Assembly: GCF_900111005.1 (NCBI RefSeq)
Contig: NZ_FOFV01000001.1
Coordinates: forward strand, 868,001-932,000
DNA: 64,000 nucleotides
Direction: 5' to 3'
Source: Lentzea albida
Lineage (GTDB): Bacteria > Actinomycetota > Actinomycetes > Mycobacteriales > Pseudonocardiaceae
Positions 33,991 to 44,684 of this stretch are shown here, one piece after another. A program made the position numbers and the translations under genes. The notes beneath the pieces were generated by a model. It made no database searches, was not told where the DNA came from, and worked only from the letters and a program-made list of their open reading frames with translations. Within the stretch, counting starts at the first letter, position 1, and each line of letters begins with the position of its first letter.

Positions 33991-34014
33991 AAAAAAGCCG
34001 CCCGTCGGGGCGGC
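33991..34014 (-). terminator. Attenuator terminator in the trpS leader
   Basis: On the reverse strand, GCCGCCC-CGAC-GGGCGGC (34014-33997) is followed by six Ts (33996-33991), an intrinsic terminator 41 bases before the trpS ATG. Its 5' arm (GGCCGCC, 34015-34009) is complementary to GGCGGCC (34060-34054) at the end of the leader peptide gene, the alternative antiterminator pairing of a classical attenuator. Confidence 0.88.
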
Positions 34015-34046
34015 CCGTGGTTCGCGTCAGTGGTGTCTGCGCGCTG

Positions 34047-34097
34047 CTACTCCGGCCGCCTGAAAGCGGCCTGCCAGAAGGCGTTGAGGATGCGCAC
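34047..34097 (-). CDS. trpS leader peptide (16 residues, one Trp)
   Basis: GTG 34097 to TAG 34047 encodes MRILNAFWQAAFRRPE. The single Trp codon (34076-34074) lies just before pairing segment 1 (GGCCGC, 34071-34066). A TATACT -10 hexamer ends 7 bases upstream, so the leader is probably translated from the first mRNA base. Ribosome stalling at the Trp codon would cover segment 1, free segment 2 (34060-34054) to pair with segment 3 and prevent the terminator. Confidence 0.72.
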   Translation of the reverse strand: MRILNAFWQAAFRRPE

Positions 34098-34104
34098 GAG
34101 CACG

Positions 34105-34110
34105 AGTATA
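34105..34110 (-). promoter_or_regulatory. -10 element of the trpS leader transcript
   Basis: TATACT on the reverse strand, near-consensus, 7 bases upstream of the leader GTG. No convincing -35 element at 16-18 bp spacing was seen. Confidence 0.6.
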
Positions 34111-34126
34111 GGTCTACCGTCAACGC

Positions 34127-34429
34127 ATGTTCATCGTGCTGCTGAAGTACGCCGCGCCACTGGAACAGATCGACTACGCCCTCCCCGACCACCGCGAGTG
34201 GGTCGAGAAGCAGTACGAGCGGGGCCTCTTCCTCGCTTCGGGGCGTCAGGTGCCGAGGACGGGCGGCGTGATCATCACGCGCCCCATGCCCCGGGGCAGG
34301 CTCGAGGCGCTGCTCGCCACCGACCCGTGGGCGGAGCAGAAGCTCGTGAAGTACGAGATCTGCGAGTTCGAGGCGACGCGGACGGCGCCCGAACTCTCCA
34401 AGCTGAACGAGGCCGTGCTGCCGGCCTAG
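34127..34429 (+). CDS. YciI family protein
   Basis: 100-residue ferredoxin-like-fold protein of the YciI/YCII group. It starts MFIVLLKYAAPLEQID, contains the conserved H (LPDHREWVEKQYERG) and the FLASGRQ segment. Family members act in small-molecule dehalogenation or unknown roles. The ATG is preceded by TACCGT (34115-34120) at 6 bases, suggesting leaderless transcription, divergent from the trpS leader. The stop overlaps the convergent peptidase stop by 4 bases. Confidence 0.88.
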   Translation: MFIVLLKYAAPLEQIDYALPDHREWVEKQYERGLFLASGRQVPRTGGVIITRPMPRGRLEALLATDPWAEQKLVKYEICEFEATRTAPELSKLNEAVLPA

Positions 34430-35283
34430 GTTCGTTCGGCCAGCCACTCGATCGCCGCCGTCAGCGCGTCGCCGTCGACGACCGCCTGCGGGACGACCGG
34501 GGCGTTGCCGTACGCCCGTCCGGTCCGGTCGGCCATGACCGCGGTCGTGATCGCGAGCCGTGCGCCGTCGGGGAGCGGGAACGACCGGTTCGCCGTGGCG
34601 TAGCCGGCGGTCGGCGTGCCGAAGGTCCTCGTGTCCTCGGCGCCGAGGAACGAGATCAGCACCGCTTCGCCGGAGCTCGCCGTGCGGTGGTCGGTGAGCA
34701 CCGCGACCGGTTCGGTGCGGGCCGCCGGGATCCGGCGCCATCGGAACGCCGTCCGGTGGCCGTTGTAGACGTGACCGCGTCTGATGCCCCAGCCCGTGGA
34801 GCCGTGCGGGCCGACGAACCTGCCCCGTTCGCCCTCGCCGAGCAGCGGGGCGACCACGGTGAGCATCGGGTGCATGTCGCCGCCGCCGTTGCCGCGCAGG
34901 TCCACCACCCAACCGGTCGGTCGTTCCGCGATCAGGTGTCTCAGTGCTCGAAGGCCTGCCGTGACGTAAGTGCTCCCGTGGCGGGAGTGCGTCGGGGGCA
35001 GGACCAACCATCCCGTTCCGTCGAGCAACCGACCGGTCGGCATGGGGTGCTGCCGTGGTGAGGCCGCTCGCTCGGCTGTGATCAGGTGGGTGTGCGGGTT
35101 GCCGAGGGTGGCGATCACGTGACGGATCGTGTCGTAGGTGTCTTCCAGAGTCACCGCGTGCGCCGTGGCGAGGTGAGCTTCGGCACGTAGTGCGGGCCAG
35201 TCGGCCCCGGCGCTCTCGATCGAGTGACGCTCGAGAAGCCCCAGCGCCACGTCGACGTAAGCACGCACCGAGGTAGGTCTCAA
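34426..35283 (-). CDS. S41-family peptidase without PDZ domain
   Basis: 285 residues related to tail-specific proteases. The core shows WVVDLRGNGGGDMHPMLT (substrate-binding strand), nucleophile region TASSGEAVLISFLG and FGTPTAGYATANRSFPLPDG. No signal peptide and no PDZ domain are seen, so it is probably cytosolic. The start is either TTG 35283, which overlaps the upstream small gene by 4 bases (TTGA), or GTG 35268; I list the former because of coupling. Substrate is unknown. Confidence 0.82.
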   Translation of the reverse strand: MRPTSVRAYVDVALGLLERHSIESAGADWPALRAEAHLATAHAVTLEDTYDTIRHVIATLGNPHTHLITAERAASPRQHPMPTGRLLDGTGWLVLPPTHSRHGSTYVTAGLRALRHLIAERPTGWVVDLRGNGGGDMHPMLTVVAPLLGEGERGRFVGPHGSTGWGIRRGHVYNGHRTAFRWRRIPAARTEPVAVLTDHRTASSGEAVLISFLGAEDTRTFGTPTAGYATANRSFPLPDGARLAITTAVMADRTGRAYGNAPVVPQAVVDGDALTAAIEWLAERT

Positions 35284-35435
35284 GCGGCCTTCTTCAGGGC
35301 CTTCTTGGCCGCCTTCTCCGCCTTCTTCGCGGCCTTCTTGCGGGCCTTGTCGCGTTCCTTGAGCAGGAACGGAACCGGGCAGCGCTTGCAGCGGGGCGTC
35401 GATCGGCAGCACTTCTTCTTGAGCTTTTTACCCAC
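35280..35435 (-). CDS. Small Cys/Lys-rich protein
   Basis: 51 residues from GTG 35435 with GGAG upstream. The N-terminal half has four cysteines (KKCCRSTPRCKRCPV), a likely metal or Fe-S site; the second half is an extremely lysine/alanine-rich helix ending KKALKKAA. Similar tiny CCRSxPRCKxCP proteins are common in actinobacteria but have no assigned function as far as I know. It is coupled to the S41 peptidase and has an iron-box-like sequence 34 bases upstream. Confidence 0.72.
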   Translation of the reverse strand: MGKKLKKKCCRSTPRCKRCPVPFLLKERDKARKKAAKKAEKAAKKALKKAA

Positions 35436-35468
35436 TGGTTGAACTCCACTCCGACACGTATCGCTAGA

Positions 35469-35487
35469 GTAGGTGAGGCTCACTTCA
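35469..35487. promoter_or_regulatory. Iron-box-like operator (IdeR/DmdR1 type), candidate
   Basis: GTAGGTGAGGCTCACTTCA matches the streptomycete DmdR1 consensus TTAGGTTAGGCTCACCTAA at 15 of 19 positions by eye. It lies between the Cys-rich small gene and typA, 34 bases before the former, so repression by iron of that small operon is plausible. Confidence 0.4.
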
Positions 35488-35600
35488 CTGGCACTCTTGT
35501 GTGGTAATGGCGACGCAGCCGGTAGTATCAGCAACGGCCCTGCGCATCGAAGTGTCCGGCGCGAGCCCCTCCAACGCCTTCGAAGCTCTAGGAGTTCTGC

Positions 35601-37496
<1,896 letters not shown>

Positions 37497-37512
37497 GTCG
37501 AACGCCTGACGA

Positions 37513-37541
37513 GGGCGGCCGGGCCGGTGGCCTGGCCGCCC
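37513..37541. terminator. Hairpin terminator after typA
   Basis: GGGCGGCC / GGCCGCCC stem around a 13-nt loop, 17 bases after the typA stop; no U-run. Probable actinomycete-type terminator. Confidence 0.7.
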
Positions 37542-37761
37542 TTCGTCGTCTCCGGGGTGCACGGGGACCCAGGTACCCGTGGAACGCGTTCCGACCCCCG
37601 CGATCCCGCCGGTTCCGGCACCGAACCACTCTTCCAGGTGAGCCGTACTACCCACCGGGCGAGCAACCCCGCGACGGCGCCACACGTCACCCGTAGTGGC
37701 GCGGGTGACAAAACCTGGGTTGCCCGAACGCCGTCAACACTCTTCTGGCAATGTGAGGACC

Positions 37762-39423
37762 ATGAGGCGACTTGGGGGAGTGCTCGTCGCTGCCGTCCTG
37801 TGCGGCAGCGCGGCGGCGTGCACGAACGCGCCTCCTCCGCCCCTGGTGCCGGCGTCCGAGGCGCCCGTCATCACCACCACGGGGCCGAAGGTCACCGAGA
37901 TCGTGGTCGGCGTGGACGACGTGGCGGGCGGCTACAACCCGCACTCCCTCGCGGCGCAGAGTCCCATCACGACGGCGCTCAGCTCGCTGTTGCTGCCGAG
38001 CGTCTTCCGGCCGGGCAACGACGGCGCGCCGCAGCTCGACCGCAACCTCATGGTGAGCGCCAGGGTCACCAAGGCCGAGCCGTTCACCGTCACCTACACG
38101 ATCCGCAAGGACGCCAGCTGGTCCGACAGCGCTCCCATCGCCGCCGAGGACTTCTACTACCTCTGGCAGCGTATGAGGGCCGAGCCCGGTGTGGTGGATC
38201 CGGCGGGTTACAGGCTCGTCAACAACATCAGCGCGCGGGAGGGCGGCAAGGTCGTCGAGGTCGCCTTCGGCAAGCCGTTCCCCGGCTGGCGCTCCCTCTT
38301 CGCGAACCTGCTGCCCGCGCACCTGCTCAAGGACGCGCCCGGCACGTGGTCGAACGTGCTCGCCACCGGGTTTCCCGCCACCGCGGGCCCCTTCCAGGTG
38401 CGCAGCCTCGACGAGCCGCGCGGTGAGGTCGTGCTGGAGCGCAGCGACCGGTACTGGGAGACGCCGACCACGCTCGACCGGGTCGTCATCCGCAGGGCCA
38501 CGCACAGCGCGATGGCCGAGTCACTGTCCAAAGGCGACAACCAGGCGGCGTTGCTCAGGGCCGACGCGTCGGACGTGAACCTGCTCGCGGGCATCGAGAA
38601 GGTCACCACCAAGCCCGTGCCGCGCAACGAGGTCGTGCAGGTGCTGCTGCGGCCCGCGAGCGAGCGGCTCAAGGACGTCAAGACGCGCAAGGCGGTCGTC
38701 GCCGCGCTCGACCGCGAAGCCCTCATCGCGTTCGGGACGCAGAGCGGGCCGAGCACGTCGTTCCGGGCCGACTCGTACGTGGTGCCGCCGAGCCGCGCCG
38801 GGTACGCGAAGTCGATCACCGGGAACACCCTGGACGCGGCGGCGAGCGAGCAGCTGCTGACCGAGGCCGGCTACGCGAAGGCCGGCGCGGAGTGGCAGAA
38901 GGCCGGCAAGGCGCTCAAGCTGAAGATCGCGGCACCGGAGAAGACCGAGCCCTACACCGGCATCGCGAACCGGATCAAGGCCCAGCTGGCCGAGCGCGGG
39001 ATCGACTCCGAGGTCGTCACGCCGAACGCCGAGGAGCTCTTCAGCAAGCAGCTCACGGAGTCCGACGTGGACATCGCCGTCGTCCCGCGGGTCGACGCGG
39101 GCGACTCGGCGGCGGCGCTCGCGAGCGAGTTCGGCTGTGCCGGTGACGCCCCGGACGGCGCGACGCCCGGTCCGCAGAACCCGGCGGGCTTCTGCGACCC
39201 GGCGATCCAGGCCGACATCGACGCCGCGCTCACCGGCAAGGCGCTGCTGTCGGACGTGCTGGCCCGCGTCGAGCCGTTGATCGCGGCCCAGGCCGTCTCG
39301 GTGCCGCTGTTCCAGGTCGTCGACCTGCTCGGTGTGCTCCCGACGGTTTCAGGAGTCGACACCGGGGCACCCCTGGCGGGCGTGCTCAGCGGAGCGCCCG
39401 AATGGCGACGGCTCGACAAGTAG
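37762..39423 (+). CDS. lpqW: LpqW-like lipoprotein, family-5 solute-binding fold
   Basis: 553 residues with a lipoprotein signal (VLCGSAAAC lipobox, C22). The rest has the extracellular solute-binding family 5 fold (YTIRKDASWSDSAPIAAEDF, GPFQVRSLDE, VLERSDRYW, KAVVAALDREALI). Synteny next to typA identifies it with mycobacterial LpqW, reported to influence PIM/lipoarabinomannan synthesis via PimE rather than peptide uptake; function here is by analogy. It has no adjacent permease of its own, and the Opp system follows 300 bp later. ATG 37762 has GAGGA upstream. Confidence 0.8.
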   Translation: MRRLGGVLVAAVLCGSAAACTNAPPPPLVPASEAPVITTTGPKVTEIVVGVDDVAGGYNPHSLAAQSPITTALSSLLLPSVFRPGNDGAPQLDRNLMVSARVTKAEPFTVTYTIRKDASWSDSAPIAAEDFYYLWQRMRAEPGVVDPAGYRLVNNISAREGGKVVEVAFGKPFPGWRSLFANLLPAHLLKDAPGTWSNVLATGFPATAGPFQVRSLDEPRGEVVLERSDRYWETPTTLDRVVIRRATHSAMAESLSKGDNQAALLRADASDVNLLAGIEKVTTKPVPRNEVVQVLLRPASERLKDVKTRKAVVAALDREALIAFGTQSGPSTSFRADSYVVPPSRAGYAKSITGNTLDAAASEQLLTEAGYAKAGAEWQKAGKALKLKIAAPEKTEPYTGIANRIKAQLAERGIDSEVVTPNAEELFSKQLTESDVDIAVVPRVDAGDSAAALASEFGCAGDAPDGATPGPQNPAGFCDPAIQADIDAALTGKALLSDVLARVEPLIAAQAVSVPLFQVVDLLGVLPTVSGVDTGAPLAGVLSGAPEWRRLDK

Positions 39424-39722
39424 CCGCCGCCGTAAATCCGTTGTGCGTGCCCTTTTCACGTTGCTACATTCGGCCGTTCTCGTTGACAGAATTCCTGTCG
39501 CCCGGTCAACGAACGCATTCGCCCGGTAATCGAGCCATTGCGGCCTGCAACAACCTGTTTCCATTGGGTCACGATCGCCCTCTTGGGTAGTGACCGCCAC
39601 CTCACCGGCTTTCTACCGTGCTGCCCACGATGTGCCGGTTCGGGGCGCGTATGGCACATCTCGGTTATGGGCGTGCAGGCCGACCAGGCAACGGCCGCCC
39701 AGTGCTAGGAGGGCACGTGTCG
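39424..39722. other. Intergenic region upstream of oppA-like gene
   Basis: 299 bp, AT-richer than the flanks, with no gene. It holds two inverted repeats, CGTTGAC/GTCAACG (39481-39511) and GGTCAC/GTGACC (39567-39595), both with 17-nt spacers, and an AGGAGG Shine-Dalgarno sequence (39707-39712). TTGACA at 39483-39488 could be a -35 but no matching -10 is clear. It probably contains the promoter and operators of the opp operon. Confidence 0.5.
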
Positions 39723-41504
39723 ATGAGGAGAACCAAAGCACTTCCGGCGATCGCGCTGGTCGCCAGCGCGTCTCTCGTGCTGGGTGCGTGCGGTGGTGGC
39801 GGCGGCGGGAGCAGCGACGCCGATGGTGGCGACGCCACCATCGCGGAGATGGCGACCGCCCGCGGTGAGTCCGCGGACGGCTACACCGCGCCGGAGACGA
39901 AGCAGAGCGACCAGGTGGTCGTTTCGACCGACAAGCCGTTCACCTCGTACAACAACGCGACGGAGGACGCCAACCAGTCCTACAACACGTTCGCGTTGGT
40001 GCTCGTGCAGCCTGGCGCGCACATCACGAACGGCAACAACAAGGTCGTCCTGAACAAGAACACCATGGAGTCGATCGAGGTCACCTCGAAGTCTCCCCAG
40101 GTCGTGACCTGGAAGATCAAGAAGGGCGTCACCTGGTCCGACGGCGAGGCCTGGGACTGCGACGACTTCTACATGGCGTGGTTCACGCAGTCGAACACCG
40201 CGAAGAAGGCCGACGGCAGCAAGTTCTTCAAGCCGGCCGGCACGACGGGCTACGACCTCGCGACCGGTGAGTGCAAGGACGACCAGACGTTCGTCGGCAC
40301 GTTCTCCTCGCCGTACCCGGACTACGAGGACATGTTCAACGCCGACGTCCTCCCCGCGCACATCCTCGAGAAGAACGCGGGCATCGCGGACGTCACCAAG
40401 CTGACCAAGGCCAGCGACCCCGCCGAGCTGCAGAAGGCCGCCGACTTCTGGAACGAGAAGTGGAACGGCTTCACCAAGGAGCTCATGCCCGGCGCGGGCC
40501 CCTACGTCATGACCGGCTTCGAGCCGAACCAGTCGGTGACGCTGGAGCGCAACGCGAAGTGGGCCGGCAACCCCGGTGGTCCGGCCAAGATCATCCTGAA
40601 GGCGATCCCGGACCCCGTCGCGCAGGCGCAGGCGCTGGAGAACGGTGAGCTCGCCGTCAACTCCTTCGCCCAGCCGGACGCGAACGCGGCCACCAAGCTC
40701 AAGGGCCTCAACGCCCAGGGCGTGACGTTCGGCGCGGGCCCCGGCCTGTCGTTCGAGCACCTCGACATCCAGATGAAGCACCCGGTGCTGTCGAAGGAGG
40801 AGGTCCGCAAGGCCTTCTTCATGTGCGTCAAGCGCCAGGACATCATCGACAAGCTGATCTCCGAGGTCCAGACCGACGCGAAGCCCATGGGCAGCCTCAT
40901 GTTCTTCCCGAAGGACGAGGGCTACAAGGACGTCTACGGCGAGAAGGCCAAGGGCGACCCGACCGAGGCCAAGAAGATCCTGACCGACGCGGGCTGGGCC
41001 CAGGGTGCCGACGGCGTGTTCGCGAAGGACGGCGTCCGCGCCTCCTTCCGGATCAGCCACACCGACATCCCGCGCCGCAAGCAGACGGTCGAGCTGATCC
41101 AGGGCCAGTGCAAGGAAGCCGGCATCGAGGTCAAGGACGACACCGACCCGAACTTCCTCGACGAGCGCGTCTCCGCCGGTGACTACGACGTGGCGCTGTT
41201 CGCCTGGTCGAGCTCGCCGTTCAAGAGCGGCAAGAAGTCGATCTACGAGACCGGTGGTGGCCAGAACTGGCAGAACCTGTCCGTGCCGAAGGCCGACGAG
41301 GCCCTGAAGCAGGCCGTCTCGCAGACGTCGATCGCGGACTCCCTGAAGTACTTCCAGGAGGCCGACGAGGCGATCGCCGGTGCGTACGCGTCCTTCCCGC
41401 TGTTCCAGATGCCGAACATGTGGGCGTTCAAGGGACTCGACCGCGTGTACTTCCAGAGCTACTACGGCGCGCTGTGGAACGCCAACGAGTGGCAGACCAA
41501 GTAA
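39723..41504 (+). CDS. ABC transporter family-5 substrate-binding lipoprotein (OppA-like)
   Basis: 593 residues with a lipoprotein signal (SASLVLGAC lipobox) followed by a Gly/Ser/Asp-rich linker. The mature part is a peptide/nickel-type binding protein (WKIKKGVTWSDGEAWDCDDF, AGPYVMTGFEPNQSVTLERN, KDDTDPNFLDERVSAGDYDV). Two starts fit the strong AGGAGG: GTG 39717 (4-nt spacing) and ATG 39723 (10-nt); the latter is used. First gene of a five-gene importer operon. A stable hairpin after it probably allows higher expression than the downstream permeases. Confidence 0.92.
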   Translation: MRRTKALPAIALVASASLVLGACGGGGGGSSDADGGDATIAEMATARGESADGYTAPETKQSDQVVVSTDKPFTSYNNATEDANQSYNTFALVLVQPGAHITNGNNKVVLNKNTMESIEVTSKSPQVVTWKIKKGVTWSDGEAWDCDDFYMAWFTQSNTAKKADGSKFFKPAGTTGYDLATGECKDDQTFVGTFSSPYPDYEDMFNADVLPAHILEKNAGIADVTKLTKASDPAELQKAADFWNEKWNGFTKELMPGAGPYVMTGFEPNQSVTLERNAKWAGNPGGPAKIILKAIPDPVAQAQALENGELAVNSFAQPDANAATKLKGLNAQGVTFGAGPGLSFEHLDIQMKHPVLSKEEVRKAFFMCVKRQDIIDKLISEVQTDAKPMGSLMFFPKDEGYKDVYGEKAKGDPTEAKKILTDAGWAQGADGVFAKDGVRASFRISHTDIPRRKQTVELIQGQCKEAGIEVKDDTDPNFLDERVSAGDYDVALFAWSSSPFKSGKKSIYETGGGQNWQNLSVPKADEALKQAVSQTSIADSLKYFQEADEAIAGAYASFPLFQMPNMWAFKGLDRVYFQSYYGALWNANEWQTK

Positions 41505-41534
41505 TCGCCATAGCTGAAGTGCGCAACGCCTGAC

Positions 41535-41569
41535 CGGGCGGGGCCGGACCACGAGTCCGGCCCCGCCCG
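41535..41569 (+). other. Intercistronic hairpin between oppA- and oppB-like genes
   Basis: A 15-bp stem (CGGGCGGGGCCGGAC / GTCCGGCCCCGCCCG) with a 5-nt loop, no U-run. It may partially terminate transcription or protect the 3' end of the binding-protein mRNA. Confidence 0.75.
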
Positions 41570-41597
41570 AGCCGGGTTGCCCCCTAGGAGCCCGCCC

Positions 41598-42596
41598 GTG
41601 ATCCGCTACATCATCCGGCGCCTGCTGATCTCGATACCCATCCTGCTGATCGGCAGCTTCGCCTGTTACGTCCTCGTCGCCACCGCCGGAAACCCGTTGG
41701 CGGAAATGCGATTCCGACCGGGTGTCACCGAAGCCGACATCAAGGCCGCGGAGATCTCCCTGGGCCTCGACAAGCCCGTCATCGTCCGCTACTGGAACTG
41801 GCTCACCGACTTCCTGTCGGGTGACTGGGGCCAGAGCATCGCCCTCGGTCAGGCCAAGACCGCCGTCTTCCCGGCCGTCACCGACGCGCTGTGGACCACC
41901 GGCCGGCTCGTCATCGGCGCCGAACTCCTCGCTCTGACGCTGGGTGTCTCGGTCGGCGTGCTCGCCGCCGTGCGCCAGTACTCGATCTTCGACTACCTCG
42001 CCACCAGCACCGCGTTCCTCATGTTCTCGATGCCGATCTTCTGCGTCGCGGTCATCGTGAAGAACTACGGCATCCAGTTCAACAACGTCCTGGAGTCGAT
42101 GGGGCTGGACCGCTGGCTCACCACCGCGGGTCCGCGGCCGGGAGGCTTCAGCGGCAGCTTCGGCGAGGTCATCTTCAAGTACACAGGCACGTTCCTGCTG
42201 CCGACCGTCGCGCTGATGCTGATCAGCTTCGCCGCGTACAGCCGGTTCGAACGCGCCTCGATGCTCGAGATCCTGCACTCCGACTTCGTGCGGACCGCGC
42301 GGGCGAAGGGCATCTCCCAGGGCCGCGTGATCTTCAAGCACGCGTTCCGCAACGCGCTCATCCCCGTCGCCACGCTGTTCTCGCTGAACTTCGGTGCCGT
42401 GCTCTCCGGCGCGATCATCACCGAGACCGTGTTCGGCTGGGCCGGCATGGGCACGCTGCTGGTGAACTCCGTGCGGCAGTTCGACCCGCCGATGCTGATG
42501 GGCTGGCTCGCGGTCACGGCCACCCTGATCGTGCTGTTCAACCTGTTCGCCGACATCGTGTACGGCTTCCTCGACCCTAGGATTCGCCTTGGCTAA
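41598..42596 (+). CDS. Oligopeptide-type ABC transporter permease (OppB-like)
   Basis: 332 residues with six membrane helices and the EAA motif (FVRTARAKGISQGRVIFKHA, ~residues 231-250). The GTG at 41598 begins MIRYIIRRLLISIPILL, the classic DppB/OppB N-terminus, with AGGAG upstream. The stop overlaps the TTG start of the second permease by 8 bases. Residues after helix 4 contain a longer than usual periplasmic loop. Confidence 0.94.
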   Translation: MIRYIIRRLLISIPILLIGSFACYVLVATAGNPLAEMRFRPGVTEADIKAAEISLGLDKPVIVRYWNWLTDFLSGDWGQSIALGQAKTAVFPAVTDALWTTGRLVIGAELLALTLGVSVGVLAAVRQYSIFDYLATSTAFLMFSMPIFCVAVIVKNYGIQFNNVLESMGLDRWLTTAGPRPGGFSGSFGEVIFKYTGTFLLPTVALMLISFAAYSRFERASMLEILHSDFVRTARAKGISQGRVIFKHAFRNALIPVATLFSLNFGAVLSGAIITETVFGWAGMGTLLVNSVRQFDPPMLMGWLAVTATLIVLFNLFADIVYGFLDPRIRLG

Positions 42597-43521
42597 CATC
42601 AACTTGGCGTCCGAGGGCGGCGTGGTGAACAGCGCTCCCCAGTCAGACTCCCACGAGTTCGACGCCTCCCAGACCCGCACGCAGGGCCAGCTCGTCCTGC
42701 GGCGCTTCCTGCGCCACCGGCTCGCGATGGTGAGCCTCGGCGTCTTCGTCTTCCTCGTCCTGTTCGCGTTCGTCGGCCCGTTCATCTGGACCTTCGACTT
42801 CGAGGACGTGAGCAGCAAGTCCTACCAGCCGATGAGCGGCACCCACCCGCTCGGCACCACCCAGGTCGGCAAGGACATGCTCGCGCTGCTCATGCGCGGC
42901 ACCGGGTACTCGCTGCAGATCGCGCTGATCGTGGCCGCGCTGGCCACGGCCATCGGCGTGACCTTCGGTGCCCTCGCCGGATACCTGCGCGGCTTCGTCG
43001 ACACGACGCTGATGCGCCTGGTCGACCTGCTGCTGATCATCCCGCAGATCGCGGTCGCCGCGATCGTCGTCAAGGGGTTCTCCGGCAGCTGGTACGTCGT
43101 CGCGCTGGTGCTCGCCGCGTTCGCCTGGATGCAGATCGCCCGCATCACCCGCGGTGAGACGCTCTCCCTGGCGCAGCGCGAGTTCATCGAGGCCGCGCGG
43201 GCGTGCGGCGCCTCGACCTCGCGCATCATCTTCAAGCACCTCGTGCCGAACATGATCGGCAGCATCACGGTCAACGCCACGCTGGCGATCGCGAGCGCGG
43301 TGCTGACCGAGGCGGCGCTGTCGTTCCTGGGACTGGGCGTCCAGCCCCCGGACACCTCGCTCGGCGTGATCGTGCTGGAGAACTACGGGCAGTTCCTGAA
43401 CCGGCCGTGGCTGTTCTGGGGTCCGTTCATCGTGCTCGTGTCGCTCTCCCTGGCCGTCAACTTCATCGGTGACGGTCTGCGCGACGCGTTCGACCCGAGG
43501 CAGACGAAGGTGCGTGCCTGA
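42589..43521 (+). CDS. Oligopeptide-type ABC transporter permease (OppC-like)
   Basis: 310 residues with a polar N-terminal cytoplasmic arm (~35 residues), then LVLRRFLRHRLAMVSLG, six helices and the EAA loop (FIEAARACGASTSRIIFKHL). The HPLGTTQVGKDMLALLMRG motif is characteristic of DppC/OppC. The start is TTG 42589 with AGGA upstream; GTG codons 11-12 (GGVVNS) are alternatives. The stop overlaps the ATG of the next gene by one base. Confidence 0.93.
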   Translation: MANINLASEGGVVNSAPQSDSHEFDASQTRTQGQLVLRRFLRHRLAMVSLGVFVFLVLFAFVGPFIWTFDFEDVSSKSYQPMSGTHPLGTTQVGKDMLALLMRGTGYSLQIALIVAALATAIGVTFGALAGYLRGFVDTTLMRLVDLLLIIPQIAVAAIVVKGFSGSWYVVALVLAAFAWMQIARITRGETLSLAQREFIEAARACGASTSRIIFKHLVPNMIGSITVNATLAIASAVLTEAALSFLGLGVQPPDTSLGVIVLENYGQFLNRPWLFWGPFIVLVSLSLAVNFIGDGLRDAFDPRQTKVRA

Positions 43522-44684
43522 TGTCCACTGTTTCCGAACTGTCGGAGGACTTCCTGCCCTCCGGTTCCACCGCACCGCTGCTCTCGGTCAAGGACCTGTC
43601 GGTCACCTTCCCGACCGACGACGGCGACGTCCGCGCCGTGCGCAACGTCTCGTTCGACCTCAACCCCGGCGACGTGCTGGGCATCGTCGGCGAGTCGGGC
43701 TCCGGCAAGTCCGTGTCGTCCATGGCGATCATGGGTTTGCTGCCCAAGAACGCCGTTATCGAGGGCTCGATCCGCTACCGCGGTGAGGAGCTGAACGGCC
43801 GCACCTACAAGCAGATGCAGCCGTTCCGCAGCAAGCACATCTCGATGATCTTCCAGGACCCGATGACGTCGCTGAACCCCGTCTACACCGTGGGGTGGCA
43901 GCTCGCCGAGACCTACCGCGCGCACCACGACGTCTCGAAGAAGGCGGCGTGGGCCAAGGCGGTCGAGGCGCTCGAACTGGTCGGCATCCCGCAGCCGGAC
44001 AAGCGCGCGGCCCAGTACCCGCACGAGTTCTCCGGCGGCATGCGGCAGCGCGTGGTGATCGCGATGGCGATCATCAACGACCCGAGCGTGATCATCGCCG
44101 ACGAGCCGACCACCGCGCTCGACGTGACGGTGCAGGCGCAGATCCTCGACACCATGCTGCGCCTGCAGTCCGAGACCGACGCGGCGATCATCATGATCAC
44201 GCACGACCTCGGCGTGGTCGCGGGCATGGTGAACCGCGTGCAGGTGATGTACGGCGGCACCGTGGTCGAGTCCGGCCCGGTCGACGACGTCTTCGAACGG
44301 CCGCGGATGCCCTACACGGTCGGGCTCCTGGGCTCCGTCCCGAACCCGTCCACGCTGGGCAAGCGGCTCACCCCGATCAAGGGCGCGCCGCCCTCGCTGG
44401 TGAACCTGCCGACCGGCTGCTCGTTCTCGCCGCGCTGCCCGCTCGTCGCCGACGTGTGCCACGAGTACGAGCCGCTGCTGGAGGAGGCCGGCGCCGCGAA
44501 CCACCGGACGCGCTGCCACCGCTGGGAGCACCTGGCGACGATCGAGACACCGCAGAAGTTGTTCCTGCACGACGAGATCGGCACCGTCGAGAACCCGGCC
44601 GCGTTCGCCGCGGCCAACCCCGACGAGTCGCTCGAGGTGACCGCCGTGCACGGGTCGTTGCTCACGGATGAGGAGGCGAAGTGA
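43521..44684 (+). CDS. Oligopeptide-type ABC transporter ATPase (OppD-like)
   Basis: 387 residues. Walker A GESGSGKS, signature FSGGMRQRV, Walker [14 protein letters not shown] and H-loop MITHDLGVV. The C-terminal oligopeptide-transporter extension contains the cysteine cluster [19 protein letters not shown], a [4Fe-4S]-type site in this family, then an extra ~60-residue tail. It overlaps the next ATPase gene by 4 bases (GTGA). Confidence 0.94.
   Translation: MSTVSELSEDFLPSGSTAPLLSVKDLSVTFPTDDGDVRAVRNVSFDLNPGDVLGIVGESGSGKSVSSMAIMGLLPKNAVIEGSIRYRGEELNGRTYKQMQPFRSKHISMIFQDPMTSLNPVYTVGWQLAETYRAHHDVSKKAAWAKAVEALELVGIPQPDKRAAQYPHEFSGGMRQRVVIAMAIINDPSVIIADEPTTALDVTVQAQILDTMLRLQSETDAAIIMITHDLGVVAGMVNRVQVMYGGTVVESGPVDDVFERPRMPYTVGLLGSVPNPSTLGKRLTPIKGAPPSLVNLPTGCSFSPRCPLVADVCHEYEPLLEEAGAANHRTRCHRWEHLATIETPQKLFLHDEIGTVENPAAFAAANPDESLEVTAVHGSLLTDEEAK

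Noticed and set aside
34118..34123. TTGACG as -35 of the trpS leader promoter
   Set aside because: Only 7 bases separate it from the TATACT -10; 16-18 are expected.
41535..41569. Full terminator between the oppA-like and oppB-like genes
   Set aside because: There is no U-run and the permease gene follows 28 bases later with its own ribosome binding site; an attenuating or stabilising hairpin is more likely.
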